A stretch of DNA of 64,000 bases. Source: Paenibacillus hemerocallicola. Its GTDB lineage: Bacteria > Bacillota > Bacilli > Paenibacillales > NBRC-103111. The translations under genes and the position numbers were made by a program. Location: positions 1 to 64,000 of the forward strand of contig NZ_VDCQ01000024.1 of NCBI RefSeq assembly GCF_006265175.1, written 5' to 3'. Of the stretch, positions 1 to 8,759 are shown piece by piece; within the stretch, counting starts at the first letter, position 1, and every line of letters begins with the position of its first letter. A model generated the notes under the pieces. That model ran no database searches and was not told the origin of the DNA. It saw only the letters and a list, made by a program, of their open reading frames with translations.

Positions 1-942
1 CAGGGCGCGATAAGCAGACGGAAGCTGCTGGCGTCGCTCGGTATGGCAGGGGTTGGATTGATGGCAATGGGAACGGCAGGAGCGACGGGAACCGTGGTGT
101 CCCAAACCTATTCACCGCCAGGCGCAGACAGCTTCAATCTGAACGAACTGAACGAACCGCCGCCTCATCCCTCGGTCGTTGCCACGACGATTGCCGCGCT
201 ACGGACGAACGAACAGCCAGACGCGAATCTCGTTTACTTCGTCAAAGACGACGGAAAAGAAGGGTGTTTTCTGTACGATCCTACCGACACCAGTGGGGGA
301 TAACACGGGGACCGTTGTTGTATCTACATCCGGCGTCAGATTCAAGCGCATTTATGAAACCGGTGTGAACGTCAGATGGTTCGGCGCGACGGGAGACGGC
401 GTAACCGACGATACGGCCGCCATACGCAGTGCAGTGGACGTGGCTGATACGATTTGGTTCCCCAAGCCGCGGGTTGCGTACCGGATGAGCCTTATTACGA
501 TGCCTCGGATGTAAAGCTGTCATCGATACAGTGCGCGCTGAGTCGGGGGACGACAGATACGACGACGCCATTGAATACGGAGTGCATCGTCCTCACGCCT
601 CCCGCCGGTACGGCGAAGGTTGGTCTGAAGCTGATGAACGCTTCCAGCTACTCCACAAACGCATTCGACATTGTCTCGGTAACTTTGCATGAGGTGCGTT
701 TTGTAGCGGGCAAGGAAGGGAGAACCGGCGACTACAAGAAGCTTCATCAAACGATTGACGGTGCGCTCAGATGGGAAGGAGCATTGGAGGTGCCAGTGGC
801 TGGCGTTCACTATGCGAATTTCAAGGCTGGCGATGAACTTCAGCTCCCGCCGGCGGAAGGGGCTCCGGTCGGGTATATTTGTACGGCGGACGGCAGGCCG
901 GGTACATGGAGACCTCTGGGCACAATCGGGGAATCGCCTTAA
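1..942 (+). pseudogene. decayed Tat-exported pectate-lyase-like protein, 5' end outside window
   Basis: The reading frame is open from base 1 and begins inside a twin-arginine signal (SRRKLLASLG followed by a hydrophobic stretch). It stops at 301-303 after a GGGGG run at 296-300. The family motif [19 protein letters not shown] then continues in another frame, which stops at 512-514. A third frame from about 454 to 942 carries the C-terminal module ending VGYICTADGRPGTWRPLGTIGE. An intact relative at 34556-36328 has the same ends but several hundred residues of beta-helix between them. So this copy has two frame breaks and has lost most of the helix. A sequencing error could explain the G-run shift but not the missing helix. 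Confidence 0.75.
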
Positions 943-1014
943 CGCAAGCGGGTTCCCAATAGCCGCTTTCGGTATTTTTCCGGTTCCCGCTTCGTACGCG
1001 TTTCATCTGACGAC

Positions 1015-1058
1015 AGAACCTTCAGTTCCACTTCACTAGTGGTTTTGAAGGTTCTTTG
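1015..1058 (+). terminator. intrinsic terminator-like hairpin
   Basis: A perfect 10-bp stem, AGAACCTTCA (1015-1024) with TGAAGGTTCT (1046-1055), is followed by a short T run. It lies about 70 bases after the broken gene above and is probably its original terminator. Confidence 0.6.
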
Positions 1059-1235
1059 CATCGTGGGGATTTGCGAGGCTGCGGCACCCTCTATTGAAAG
1101 AGTCTTTTTGTTTGCGGTTGCTTGTCGAATATGAAACCCATTGACACAGGACTGCCATGTTCGACGCGCGACAGGATGCAAACTGCAGCAGATGGCTGCA
1201 AGATGGCAGCATCTTAACTTTTTCTTGTTGTCTAA

Positions 1236-1551
1236 ACCCGACATAACCTCGGAATTGAGGATCGATTTATTTTTGTTGACAAGCAGAGCGGCAAAGATTT
1301 TGACCGTCCGCGTTACCAGGCGATGCGCCTGATGATCCGTGAAGGGGATTTGGTATATCTCGATGCTCTGGATCGGTTGGGTCGCGACTACGATGGCATC
1401 ATTAGTGAGTGGAAGTACATCACTCGGGAGTTGAATGCAGACATTGTTTGTCTGGATAACGAGACGCTATTTGACTCCAGGAAATTTTAAACGATGGGTG
1501 ACTTGGGGAAACTGCTCGAGGATCAGTTTTTTAGCATGCCGTCACAATAAG
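1236..1551 (+). pseudogene. serine recombinase (resolvase/invertase family) remnant
   Basis: The frame from 1236 reads LGIEDRFIFVDKQSGKDFD, then RYQAMRLMIREGDLVYLDALDRLGRDY and a segment ending ETLFDSRKF. This is the middle of the catalytic domain of Tn3-type serine recombinases. The N-terminal catalytic-serine segment is missing, a TAA interrupts the frame at about 1487, and recognisable sequence (MGDLGKLLEDQFFS) resumes after it in the same frame. The C-terminal DNA-binding part is absent. No neighbouring inverted repeats were found, so the element it came from cannot be outlined. The rest of 943-1698 shows only the terminator at 1015-1058. Confidence 0.7.
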
Positions 1552-1698
1552 AAGCGATATGCCCGCAGTCAGGGCGGCTTGTCACTGACCCGATACTTCT
1601 CTTGCCGAAGCAGCCATCACATACCCTCCATGTTTGCATTGTTGGTTCAATAATAGAGAGTGAACGATGGCTGGTCATTGACTTATGTCAAGAGAGGC

Positions 1699-4599
1699 TC
1701 ATTGTTTCATTTTATAACTTCTCGGAGTGTCTCCCCAATATTTGCGAAATGTTCTCGAGAAGTAAGCGGCATCGGGAAACCCATTTAATGCGGCGACCTC
1801 CTGTATTTTCATGCCCGACTCCAGCATAGACTTGGAGCGCGTCATCCGAATTTGCAATATGTAGTCGGAAAATGTGAGGCCCGTTTCTTTTTTAAACATT
1901 CGACTGAGATAAGACGGATGCATGTATAGACGTTTCCCAATTTCATCGAGAGATAGTTTCTCGGCGAGTTCCTGTTCGATGATTTCCAAAATCTGTTGAA
2001 TAGCATCACGCTTTACTCGTTTCCGAGCATGCTGCTTATATCTCACGATATGCTCCGCGTATTGTTTAAGCAGCGAGTACCCTTCTTCCTCCGTTGCGAT
2101 TTTATTGAGATGAAACGCTTTGTTTAAATCATGTCCGAATACTTGGTTTAACGGCCACCCTATACGCTCGGCATGACCGATCATGCTTGAACATCCTTGC
2201 AACAGCTGCACTCTCCACATTTCTTGCGCTCCGTTCCCCTGCGATTGAAGGGTATGCATCTCCCACCACTTTTGCAATGCTTCAAGAATACGTCCAATAT
2301 CTCCCGTATGTAGTAAAGCTTGAAACGGGTTGTCTAAGCCGGACTTCTCTGAATGGTCAGGCTGAATCTCTGCAGCTGCTTTCACTCTGGGGGAATGCGG
2401 AAGCGTCAACTCGATCCAAACGGTTTGTTGCGATCCGGTAACATCGTCCACATTCAGTTCCAATATTCCAGCCGTCTCGTTATAATCCCATTCGTTTACG
2501 GGATGAGGATTGTCTGCTGCTTGTGATGACCGGCCGCAACGAATCTGAATAGGTTCTCTATCTATCCAAATATGCAGCGCATAGCTGCGCTTCGTTGGCA
2601 TATTTGGATAATCGCCGCACATGCAGCCGATTTGAACGATAACGGTATCCCGTTCCGAACGACAGCTAATCGTGGTGACCGCGACTTTCTGGTGTTGATA
2701 TTGCGATGTAAGGCCGTCATCTTCGTACAATGCAAATTCGCTGGAATGGGATGGATAAATGTGCAAGGTTAATCGTTCCGGAGCGGATGAACGAATATGA
2801 TCGAATGGTGGCCACATCGGAATGATCGCTCCTTGACGAACAAAAAGCGCTCCCCCGGCGTCCTCCGGCGCCGAATAGTGGATAAGCTTGGGCCCGGTAT
2901 ACGTATTCCCCGTCCAGTAATCGATCCATGTGCCATCCGGTAAATAGACTCTTTTATCATAAGCGGCAACCAACAAAAAATCGCCCAGCATATATTGCTG
3001 CGCGAGATCGTCACAATTGGGGTCGTATGGAAACATTAAAGGCATCGCCCTAAGCATCGGCATGCCCGTGTAAAGGGCGGCGTGCGCCGTCGAATATAAA
3101 TAAGGAATGAGCCGGTAACGGAGATGCGCATATTTTTTGAATACTTGCGATAAGGGCTCGTCCAAATAGGCGGGATGTGAAAAATACGCCCAGCTGTTAA
3201 TCAGCGACCAAGCAGTTAAAAAGCCGGCATGAATGCCTTCTCGGGACATAACATCCATACTGCTGGTCGTATGCATATGACCCGATAGTCCGAGATTCAA
3301 CATCGCCGCTATACCCTCCTGACGCTGAATCCCTTTCCCTGTTATACAGGTAGCGGCAAACCGCTGAATTCCGGTATACCCGATTGTGGAATAAATAAAT
3401 AACCGTTCCCCTTTTTGACGATGAAACCCGGCCTGCATTTGCTTGTACAAAATGACCGGGTACACGTTATGCATCTCCTCATCGCTCATTCCGTCGCCCC
3501 ATATATGACCCGGGTGCCCGTTGATTTGCCAGGCTGCCGAAACAGCAAAGGAGGAGGCTCCTTCGTCAACAAATTGTTCCAGATGGGCATACCAAGGCTC
3601 TACGTTGCCGCGACGATCGATAACGTCCGTCTCCGACGACAAATGTTCATGCAAGGTCACATCGTAGTTGCAGTACAAATTTAAGTTCAACTTAAAGCCG
3701 TACCGTTGCAATGTTCCAATAAACGTATGCGGACTTTTAATGTTATTGGCAGGGATATGAAACCGATCCTTGTTCCACTTTCTCGTTATTGAAAAATCCA
3801 TTTTGTTTTGCGTCCAGCCGCTTAAACCGATCACATCACAAGGAATCCCCGCTTCGCGAAATTGTCTGGCATCCTTGACCACATCGTTGGCATTGGAATT
3901 TTCATGGCATATATAGGTAAGCCCGTACGCCCAGATCGGAAGCAGCATAGGTTTGCCTGCAAGTTCGGCATACGCTTGAAGCAATTGCTTGTACCCGGAA
4001 CCGGTAAAAAGAAAAACGTCCAGCGGACCTTCGCTTCCTTCAATGTTTAATTCATTGGACCGCGTATATCCGAGATCGAACGTATGGCGATAGGTTGAAT
4101 TGATGAGGAGCGCCCAGCCTCGACTGCTCATCAGAAAAGGAATCGGGACAAACGCCGAATAATTTTTTAGATGCATCTCGATAACTTGTCCGCGCCGCTG
4201 AAGATGCTCGCGGGAAACATCGCCTAATCCATATAATTTTTCCTCATCGGCAAGGGAGAAATGAATGCCGAATCCACCGTGTTCTTCGGATCGCGGGGAC
4301 CTGCTCGTGCTTAACGCCCGATCTTGCGTCCCAAAGCCCCAACGGAATTGTCCGTTCAAGCGACTAACCTCAAGTAAAGCGTTTTCAAGATACACCAATA
4401 AGGTTTGATCGGTAAATTCGGTTTCAAACGCAATGGGATCCGTTTTTTGAATAATGCCGAAACGAATCGTTGCAGGGTCTTTAAAGGAGCCATGTTCGTC
4501 CATTTGCAGCCGGACGGCGTGCGGGGAAAGCGGGGAAAGCTTCATCCAATTGCCGTTACCGAGTTGAAATTGTACAGGACGGCTCAATCGATCAGTCAT
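1699..4599 (-). CDS. GH31-fold / AraC-HTH fusion regulator with lost catalytic residues
   Basis: About 966 residues from ATG 4599, which follows GGGGGATC; the frame stays open to another ATG at 4632. Residues 1 to about 760 match the GH31 alpha-glucosidase fold (YGLGD, LPIWAYGLTY, SLINSWAYFSHP, FALYEDDG). The last 100 residues are a complete AraC double helix-turn-helix (LSLDEIGKRLYMHPSYLSRMFKKETG, then FRKYWGDTPRSYK). Aligned with the GH31 at 47347-49782, the nucleophile Asp (AFKLDGA) is Ser here (SFAVSAA, codon 3538-3540). The acid/base motif WAGD reads CITG (Gly at 3337-3339). Loss of both carboxylates predicts no hydrolase activity. It has no signal peptide and lies divergent from the 4737-8507 genes. 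My inference is a cytoplasmic sugar-sensing transcription factor using the glycosidase fold as sensor. Confidence 0.88.
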   Translation of the reverse strand: MTDRLSRPVQFQLGNGNWMKLSPLSPHAVRLQMDEHGSFKDPATIRFGIIQKTDPIAFETEFTDQTLLVYLENALLEVSRLNGQFRWGFGTQDRALSTSRSPRSEEHGGFGIHFSLADEEKLYGLGDVSREHLQRRGQVIEMHLKNYSAFVPIPFLMSSRGWALLINSTYRHTFDLGYTRSNELNIEGSEGPLDVFLFTGSGYKQLLQAYAELAGKPMLLPIWAYGLTYICHENSNANDVVKDARQFREAGIPCDVIGLSGWTQNKMDFSITRKWNKDRFHIPANNIKSPHTFIGTLQRYGFKLNLNLYCNYDVTLHEHLSSETDVIDRRGNVEPWYAHLEQFVDEGASSFAVSAAWQINGHPGHIWGDGMSDEEMHNVYPVILYKQMQAGFHRQKGERLFIYSTIGYTGIQRFAATCITGKGIQRQEGIAAMLNLGLSGHMHTTSSMDVMSREGIHAGFLTAWSLINSWAYFSHPAYLDEPLSQVFKKYAHLRYRLIPYLYSTAHAALYTGMPMLRAMPLMFPYDPNCDDLAQQYMLGDFLLVAAYDKRVYLPDGTWIDYWTGNTYTGPKLIHYSAPEDAGGALFVRQGAIIPMWPPFDHIRSSAPERLTLHIYPSHSSEFALYEDDGLTSQYQHQKVAVTTISCRSERDTVIVQIGCMCGDYPNMPTKRSYALHIWIDREPIQIRCGRSSQAADNPHPVNEWDYNETAGILELNVDDVTGSQQTVWIELTLPHSPRVKAAAEIQPDHSEKSGLDNPFQALLHTGDIGRILEALQKWWEMHTLQSQGNGAQEMWRVQLLQGCSSMIGHAERIGWPLNQVFGHDLNKAFHLNKIATEEEGYSLLKQYAEHIVRYKQHARKRVKRDAIQQILEIIEQELAEKLSLDEIGKRLYMHPSYLSRMFKKETGLTFSDYILQIRMTRSKSMLESGMKIQEVAALNGFPDAAYFSRTFRKYWGDTPRSYKMKQ

Positions 4600-4736
4600 A
4601 GGGATCCCCCATAAAAAGTAATCATAATCCAAGTTTTAAGTTTTTATAATCATATATTGTGTCATTAACGCTATCTAAACATTATTTTATGAAATGATAT
4701 ACTGATTCTCAAGCAGGAAATCTTAAACAAAATGAT

Positions 4737-6431
4737 ATGAGGAGCGTGAACGCAATATTCAATCGACACATGAACAGACGACAGTTAATCCGGACCGCGG
4801 GGATAGCCGGTTTGGCATTCATCGGCGGAAATATGATCCCTCCGCAAGTAAAAGCCGATCATAACCCGCAGCATGAAGGACCGTCACATGGAAAAGGCCG
4901 CCCTGAAAAATCCAGCCCCTTTATGACCAATACGCCGGACGATTGGATCAATGTCCAGAATTATGGAGCAACGGGGGACGGAGCGACAGACGACTCCGCC
5001 GCCATCCAATCTGCCATTAATGCGGCACCTGGGCAATCGGCCGTTTACTTTCCTCAGGGCACGTATGTAATTAGTACGCCGCTGCAGTGGTCGGGCAAAG
5101 CGCTGCATCTATTCGCATTCGGTTCGGCCGTCATAAAAGAAAGCCAGGTGCTGGGTGTCCCGATGATTCAACTTACCCAAGCAGACGGCTCCACGATCCA
5201 AGGATTAGACTGCAGCGGGGCAGAAACGTATGAACTCTTTTCAGGGGCGTCCGGAATTGAAAACGCATTCATATCAGTCGATGATTCTGAATGCGTAACG
5301 ATTTCCGACTGTGTCGTCGAAAACAAATCGTACGGTTTTCTCCTCAAAAACAGCAAGTGGTGCAAAGTGCAAGACGCTCAAGTATTCGGATTCCTTCATA
5401 CAACAAAAAGCGGGCACAACTATAGCTCCTGTTGTCACATTTCCCGTGGTTCCGCCCACATCATTCAAGGATTGACAGGTGCAAACATGGGTTCGGGTGT
5501 ACTCGTCGGCAGAGAATCTACACTCAATCAAATTCATAATTGCCAATTTGAAAACATGCAGGATAACGGAGTTTATCTGTCTTCCGGAGCCGGCAACTCG
5601 GTAATCGGGGTAACGGTTCTCCAAACGCCAGGCAGCGGTGTGAAGGCTCGCGGGACGCGCAATCTCATTCTCGGCTGTCACGTGAAAGATGCTCAGGTCG
5701 GGTACAGCTTGACCGGCAACGGAGTTGTTCCCGATTCTTACGGGGCGAATGGTTACGGAACGATTTTGGAAGGATCCACAGCGGAAAATTGCTTAAGAGA
5801 CGGTGTTTCGATCGGCAAACAAGACAATTATTATGCGCGGCATTTTAAAGTGATCGGCAACGTGCTGGTGAACTGTGCGATTGAACAAGGGGGCTACGGA
5901 GCCGTTCGGGGCGGCGGTCATTATCATGAAATCGCTCATAATACAATTGTCGGTTCAAGTGGAACCTACGCCGTCATTATGGCCGGAAGCGCAGCCGAAT
6001 CGATTCGGGGATTGTGCATAAGAGACAATACCATTATGGAGGCGAATGAAGGCATCCGTGTCCATTACGCTTCAGGCGCGGACATTTCAAGGAACCAGCT
6101 CTGTTCATTATCTTCCAACGGCATTCATCTTCGTTACGTTTTCGACAGTCAAGTGACCGATAATCAGTCCCATGAGCAAGTAGGCGGGGCCGGAATTACA
6201 GCAACCCAGCAATATGGGAATACAGGGAACACGTTCCGAAGTAATAGGGGAACGACTCTCTCGCTCGACGTCAATCGCAATTACGTGTTCGAAAACATTC
6301 CTGCAGCTGTAAATCTTTCAGCTGATGCTGCGTTGCCGCCTTTTTTTGTCGGGCAAATGTGTTTAAGTGCAGGAACTGTATATATCGCTACGGGAACCTC
6401 CTCTCCTGCGGATTGGAAGCCAATGACTTAG
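4737..6431 (+). CDS. pectate-lyase-fold (right-handed beta-helix) protein, Tat signal
   Basis: 564 residues. A twin-arginine signal ([20 protein letters not shown]) is followed by the N-terminal cap motif [20 protein letters not shown] of the pectate lyase superfamily and then about 350 residues of beta-helix repeats rich in N, G and V. The protein is probably exported folded and acts on plant-type or bacterial polysaccharide; the substrate cannot be told from sequence. The first ATG is used; an in-frame ATG at 4770 starts exactly at the Tat motif and is an alternative. It heads a likely operon with the SGNH hydrolase and the solute-binding protein, and is divergent from the GH31-AraC regulator. 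Confidence 0.85.
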   Translation: MRSVNAIFNRHMNRRQLIRTAGIAGLAFIGGNMIPPQVKADHNPQHEGPSHGKGRPEKSSPFMTNTPDDWINVQNYGATGDGATDDSAAIQSAINAAPGQSAVYFPQGTYVISTPLQWSGKALHLFAFGSAVIKESQVLGVPMIQLTQADGSTIQGLDCSGAETYELFSGASGIENAFISVDDSECVTISDCVVENKSYGFLLKNSKWCKVQDAQVFGFLHTTKSGHNYSSCCHISRGSAHIIQGLTGANMGSGVLVGRESTLNQIHNCQFENMQDNGVYLSSGAGNSVIGVTVLQTPGSGVKARGTRNLILGCHVKDAQVGYSLTGNGVVPDSYGANGYGTILEGSTAENCLRDGVSIGKQDNYYARHFKVIGNVLVNCAIEQGGYGAVRGGGHYHEIAHNTIVGSSGTYAVIMAGSAAESIRGLCIRDNTIMEANEGIRVHYASGADISRNQLCSLSSNGIHLRYVFDSQVTDNQSHEQVGGAGITATQQYGNTGNTFRSNRGTTLSLDVNRNYVFENIPAAVNLSADAALPPFFVGQMCLSAGTVYIATGTSSPADWKPMT

Positions 6432-6458
6432 ATTCATTCCTGCGAATTTGAAGGGAGC

Positions 6459-7178
6459 ATGAGCATGATCCGGATGACGGTTTCTGAAAGATTACTTGAA
6501 CGTATGAAAGAAGCGGACCAAGATCCAAAGCGCATTGTAGCTTTCGGCTCCAGCAATACCGCACTAACATGGGGCAGCAACGGTATGCATAATTGGGTCT
6601 CGTGGTTCGGCATCAACATACGTGAAACGATCGGCAGACATATCGCTATCGTGAATCAGGGGATTAATGGAGACACAACAGAGCATTTGATACAGCGGAT
6701 GGAGCGGGACGTCCTCTCCTTATCCCCGAAAATATGTATGATTACGATTGGCGCCAACGATGCCGCCAGACGATTTGAACCACAGCAATACAAAAACAAT
6801 ATGGTGCACATTTGCGAGCGAATGAGAGATCATCACATTATTCCCGTTATTCAAACGTACTACTATCCGCTCTACGAATCGGGGCCTAACGGATTTAAAC
6901 AATTGTTTGAAGATTTTATGGAATTGAACCGAGAAATAGGTCGAGAGATGGATATACCGATTATCGATCAGTATCGTTACTTTGAACGGCTTTATGTTCA
7001 GGATCAGACCGTTTATTCGCACATTATGCGCGACTGGATTCATCTCAACCCTATCGGACAAGCGCTAATGGGCGAGATTGCTTCTCGCGCATTCGGTCTT
7101 CCCTCACTGCGAATTCCGGATTCGATGAGAGAAACGTTTGACAACATGCTGCTCCACATGAGGGTCGCCGACGATTAG
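6459..7178 (+). CDS. SGNH/GDSL-family hydrolase
   Basis: 239 residues, no signal peptide. The GDSL-type blocks are visible: FGSSNT near residue 30 (nucleophile Ser32), the Gly block GINGD, the GxND block IGANDA and the C-terminal DWIHLNP with the Asp and His of the triad. Members of the family are esterases, often deacetylating sugars or polysaccharides. The position between a beta-helix protein and a sugar-binding protein fits a carbohydrate esterase acting on imported oligosaccharide (inferred). It starts 27 bases after the upstream stop and is preceded by GGGAG. Confidence 0.85.
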   Translation: MSMIRMTVSERLLERMKEADQDPKRIVAFGSSNTALTWGSNGMHNWVSWFGINIRETIGRHIAIVNQGINGDTTEHLIQRMERDVLSLSPKICMITIGANDAARRFEPQQYKNNMVHICERMRDHHIIPVIQTYYYPLYESGPNGFKQLFEDFMELNREIGREMDIPIIDQYRYFERLYVQDQTVYSHIMRDWIHLNPIGQALMGEIASRAFGLPSLRIPDSMRETFDNMLLHMRVADD

Positions 7179-7193
7179 GACGGAGGTTGCAAA

Positions 7194-8507
7194 ATGGCTA
7201 AACATATATACCGCCCCGTATGCGGCTTCATCATCGGTTGTTCTGCTCTGCTGTCTGCCTGCGGCGGCGATTCTGGCGGTGAAGCCGCTCCCGCCAAAGA
7301 AGATGAAGCTCCAAAATCACCGATTACGATGGTCATTCACGGGGCAGGCGTTACGATGGAAGAGCTGGAAAGCCGATATCGGGACCATCTTGTCAAAAAG
7401 TTTCCTCATATTACATTTACATTTTTGCGAAACGATAAAGGGAATATGATGGAAGACTTGGTTGCACAAGGAACGATCCCCGACATCGTACGCCCGGACA
7501 CGAATAATGTTTACAGCTCTTATTTGGACCTTGGTTTGGGTGAAGATTTGACCCCCTATGTTAAAAAGTACAGGTATGACCTCTCGCGATTTAATAAGGT
7601 GTTTGTTGATGAAATCGTCGATGCTGCAAGAACGGGAGAGCTGTATGGACTGCCGCAGCCTCCATTCTTCCCGCATGCGTTGTACTACAACAAAGATTTA
7701 TTCGATCAATTTGGCGTTCCTTATCCGAAAGACGGGATGACTTGGGATGAAGTGTACGAAATAGCGAAGCGAATGACTCGGACCAACAATAACAAGCTAT
7801 ATCGCGGATTCAGTTTTAACCCCGTAAGCGGTCTCCGCGATAATCCATACCATCTCCCGATTCTGGATCTAGCGGCAGACCGACTTGCAAATACAGAACA
7901 ATGGGCGTCATTGTTTCAAAACTTTCTACGCTTCTACCAAATCCCGAACAATACCATTGCTGCATCAACTTCGGCCGAAAACGGAATGTTCGCGAAAGGG
8001 AGCGTAGCCTTGATGGCAAACCAGCATAACGTATATTTAAATATTCCGCCTGAAGTGGACTGGGATATCGTTACGTATCCGACTTACGCGGGAGGACAAA
8101 AATTAATGCCTCAACGCGGTCCTGCATACTGGTCGATTACTAAGCAAAGTAAACACAAAGATGAAGCGTTTCAGGTCATTATGGAGATGTTATCGGATGA
8201 AGTGCAGCTCGAAGATTCTCGCAGAGGAATTCCGTCAACGCTCGTAAACCCACAAATTCAACAAGTATTAGGTCAAGGCTCACCGGTATTCAGCACCAAA
8301 AACATGGCGGCCCTGTATCAATACCCGCCTGCCCCCTACACGCCAAAACGAAAAGCCGAATTACCGAATGTTCCGCAAAACATTCAACAAAATTTGCTTG
8401 GCGCCGCTTTTATGGAAGCAGCCAAAGGAGCGAAGGATGTAAATACGGCACTACGGGAATTGAACGAAATGCTTCGTTTGGAAGTCAATAAAGTGAAGAA
8501 CCAATAG
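7194..8507 (+). CDS. ABC transporter extracellular solute-binding lipoprotein (family 1)
   Basis: 437 residues with a lipoprotein signal (LLSAC, the Cys being the lipidation site) and the fold of CUT1 sugar-binding proteins. It carries YNKDLFDQFGVPYPKDGMTW, a segment nearly identical in the three other binding proteins of this window (30830, 45421, 54872). The ATG is preceded by GGAGG, 15 bases after the SGNH hydrolase stop, so it is in the same operon. No permease or ATPase gene adjoins it. It should bind a sugar or oligosaccharide outside the membrane and either share permeases encoded elsewhere or act in sensing. Confidence 0.9.
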   Translation: MAKHIYRPVCGFIIGCSALLSACGGDSGGEAAPAKEDEAPKSPITMVIHGAGVTMEELESRYRDHLVKKFPHITFTFLRNDKGNMMEDLVAQGTIPDIVRPDTNNVYSSYLDLGLGEDLTPYVKKYRYDLSRFNKVFVDEIVDAARTGELYGLPQPPFFPHALYYNKDLFDQFGVPYPKDGMTWDEVYEIAKRMTRTNNNKLYRGFSFNPVSGLRDNPYHLPILDLAADRLANTEQWASLFQNFLRFYQIPNNTIAASTSAENGMFAKGSVALMANQHNVYLNIPPEVDWDIVTYPTYAGGQKLMPQRGPAYWSITKQSKHKDEAFQVIMEMLSDEVQLEDSRRGIPSTLVNPQIQQVLGQGSPVFSTKNMAALYQYPPAPYTPKRKAELPNVPQNIQQNLLGAAFMEAAKGAKDVNTALRELNEMLRLEVNKVKNQ

Positions 8508-8522
8508 GACATTCGCTGTAAC

Positions 8523-8552
8523 ACGATCTTCTTCGACGGAGATCGTTTTTTT
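8523..8552 (+). terminator. intrinsic terminator
   Basis: Stem ACGATCT (8523-8529) with AGATCGT (8540-8546) runs into seven T. It closes the 4737-8507 operon. The remaining bases to 8759 hold no gene I can recognise. Confidence 0.85.
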
Positions 8553-8759
8553 CGTCTGCCCCTTCGTTTCCAAGGCGGAGGCGGTTTCTGCTGGCGCTAT
8601 GATGACATTCTGGACAGCGAGCCGCATGGACGAGCGGCTCGCCGGCGGCCTCGACGCCTCAACGACCGTCGCATCGGCCGCCGATGGTTGATGTCAAAGC
8701 TTAAGAAGAAATCGACTGGAGCAAGGTCGGATCTGAAGCAGGTCTGAAAAAGCCGGACA

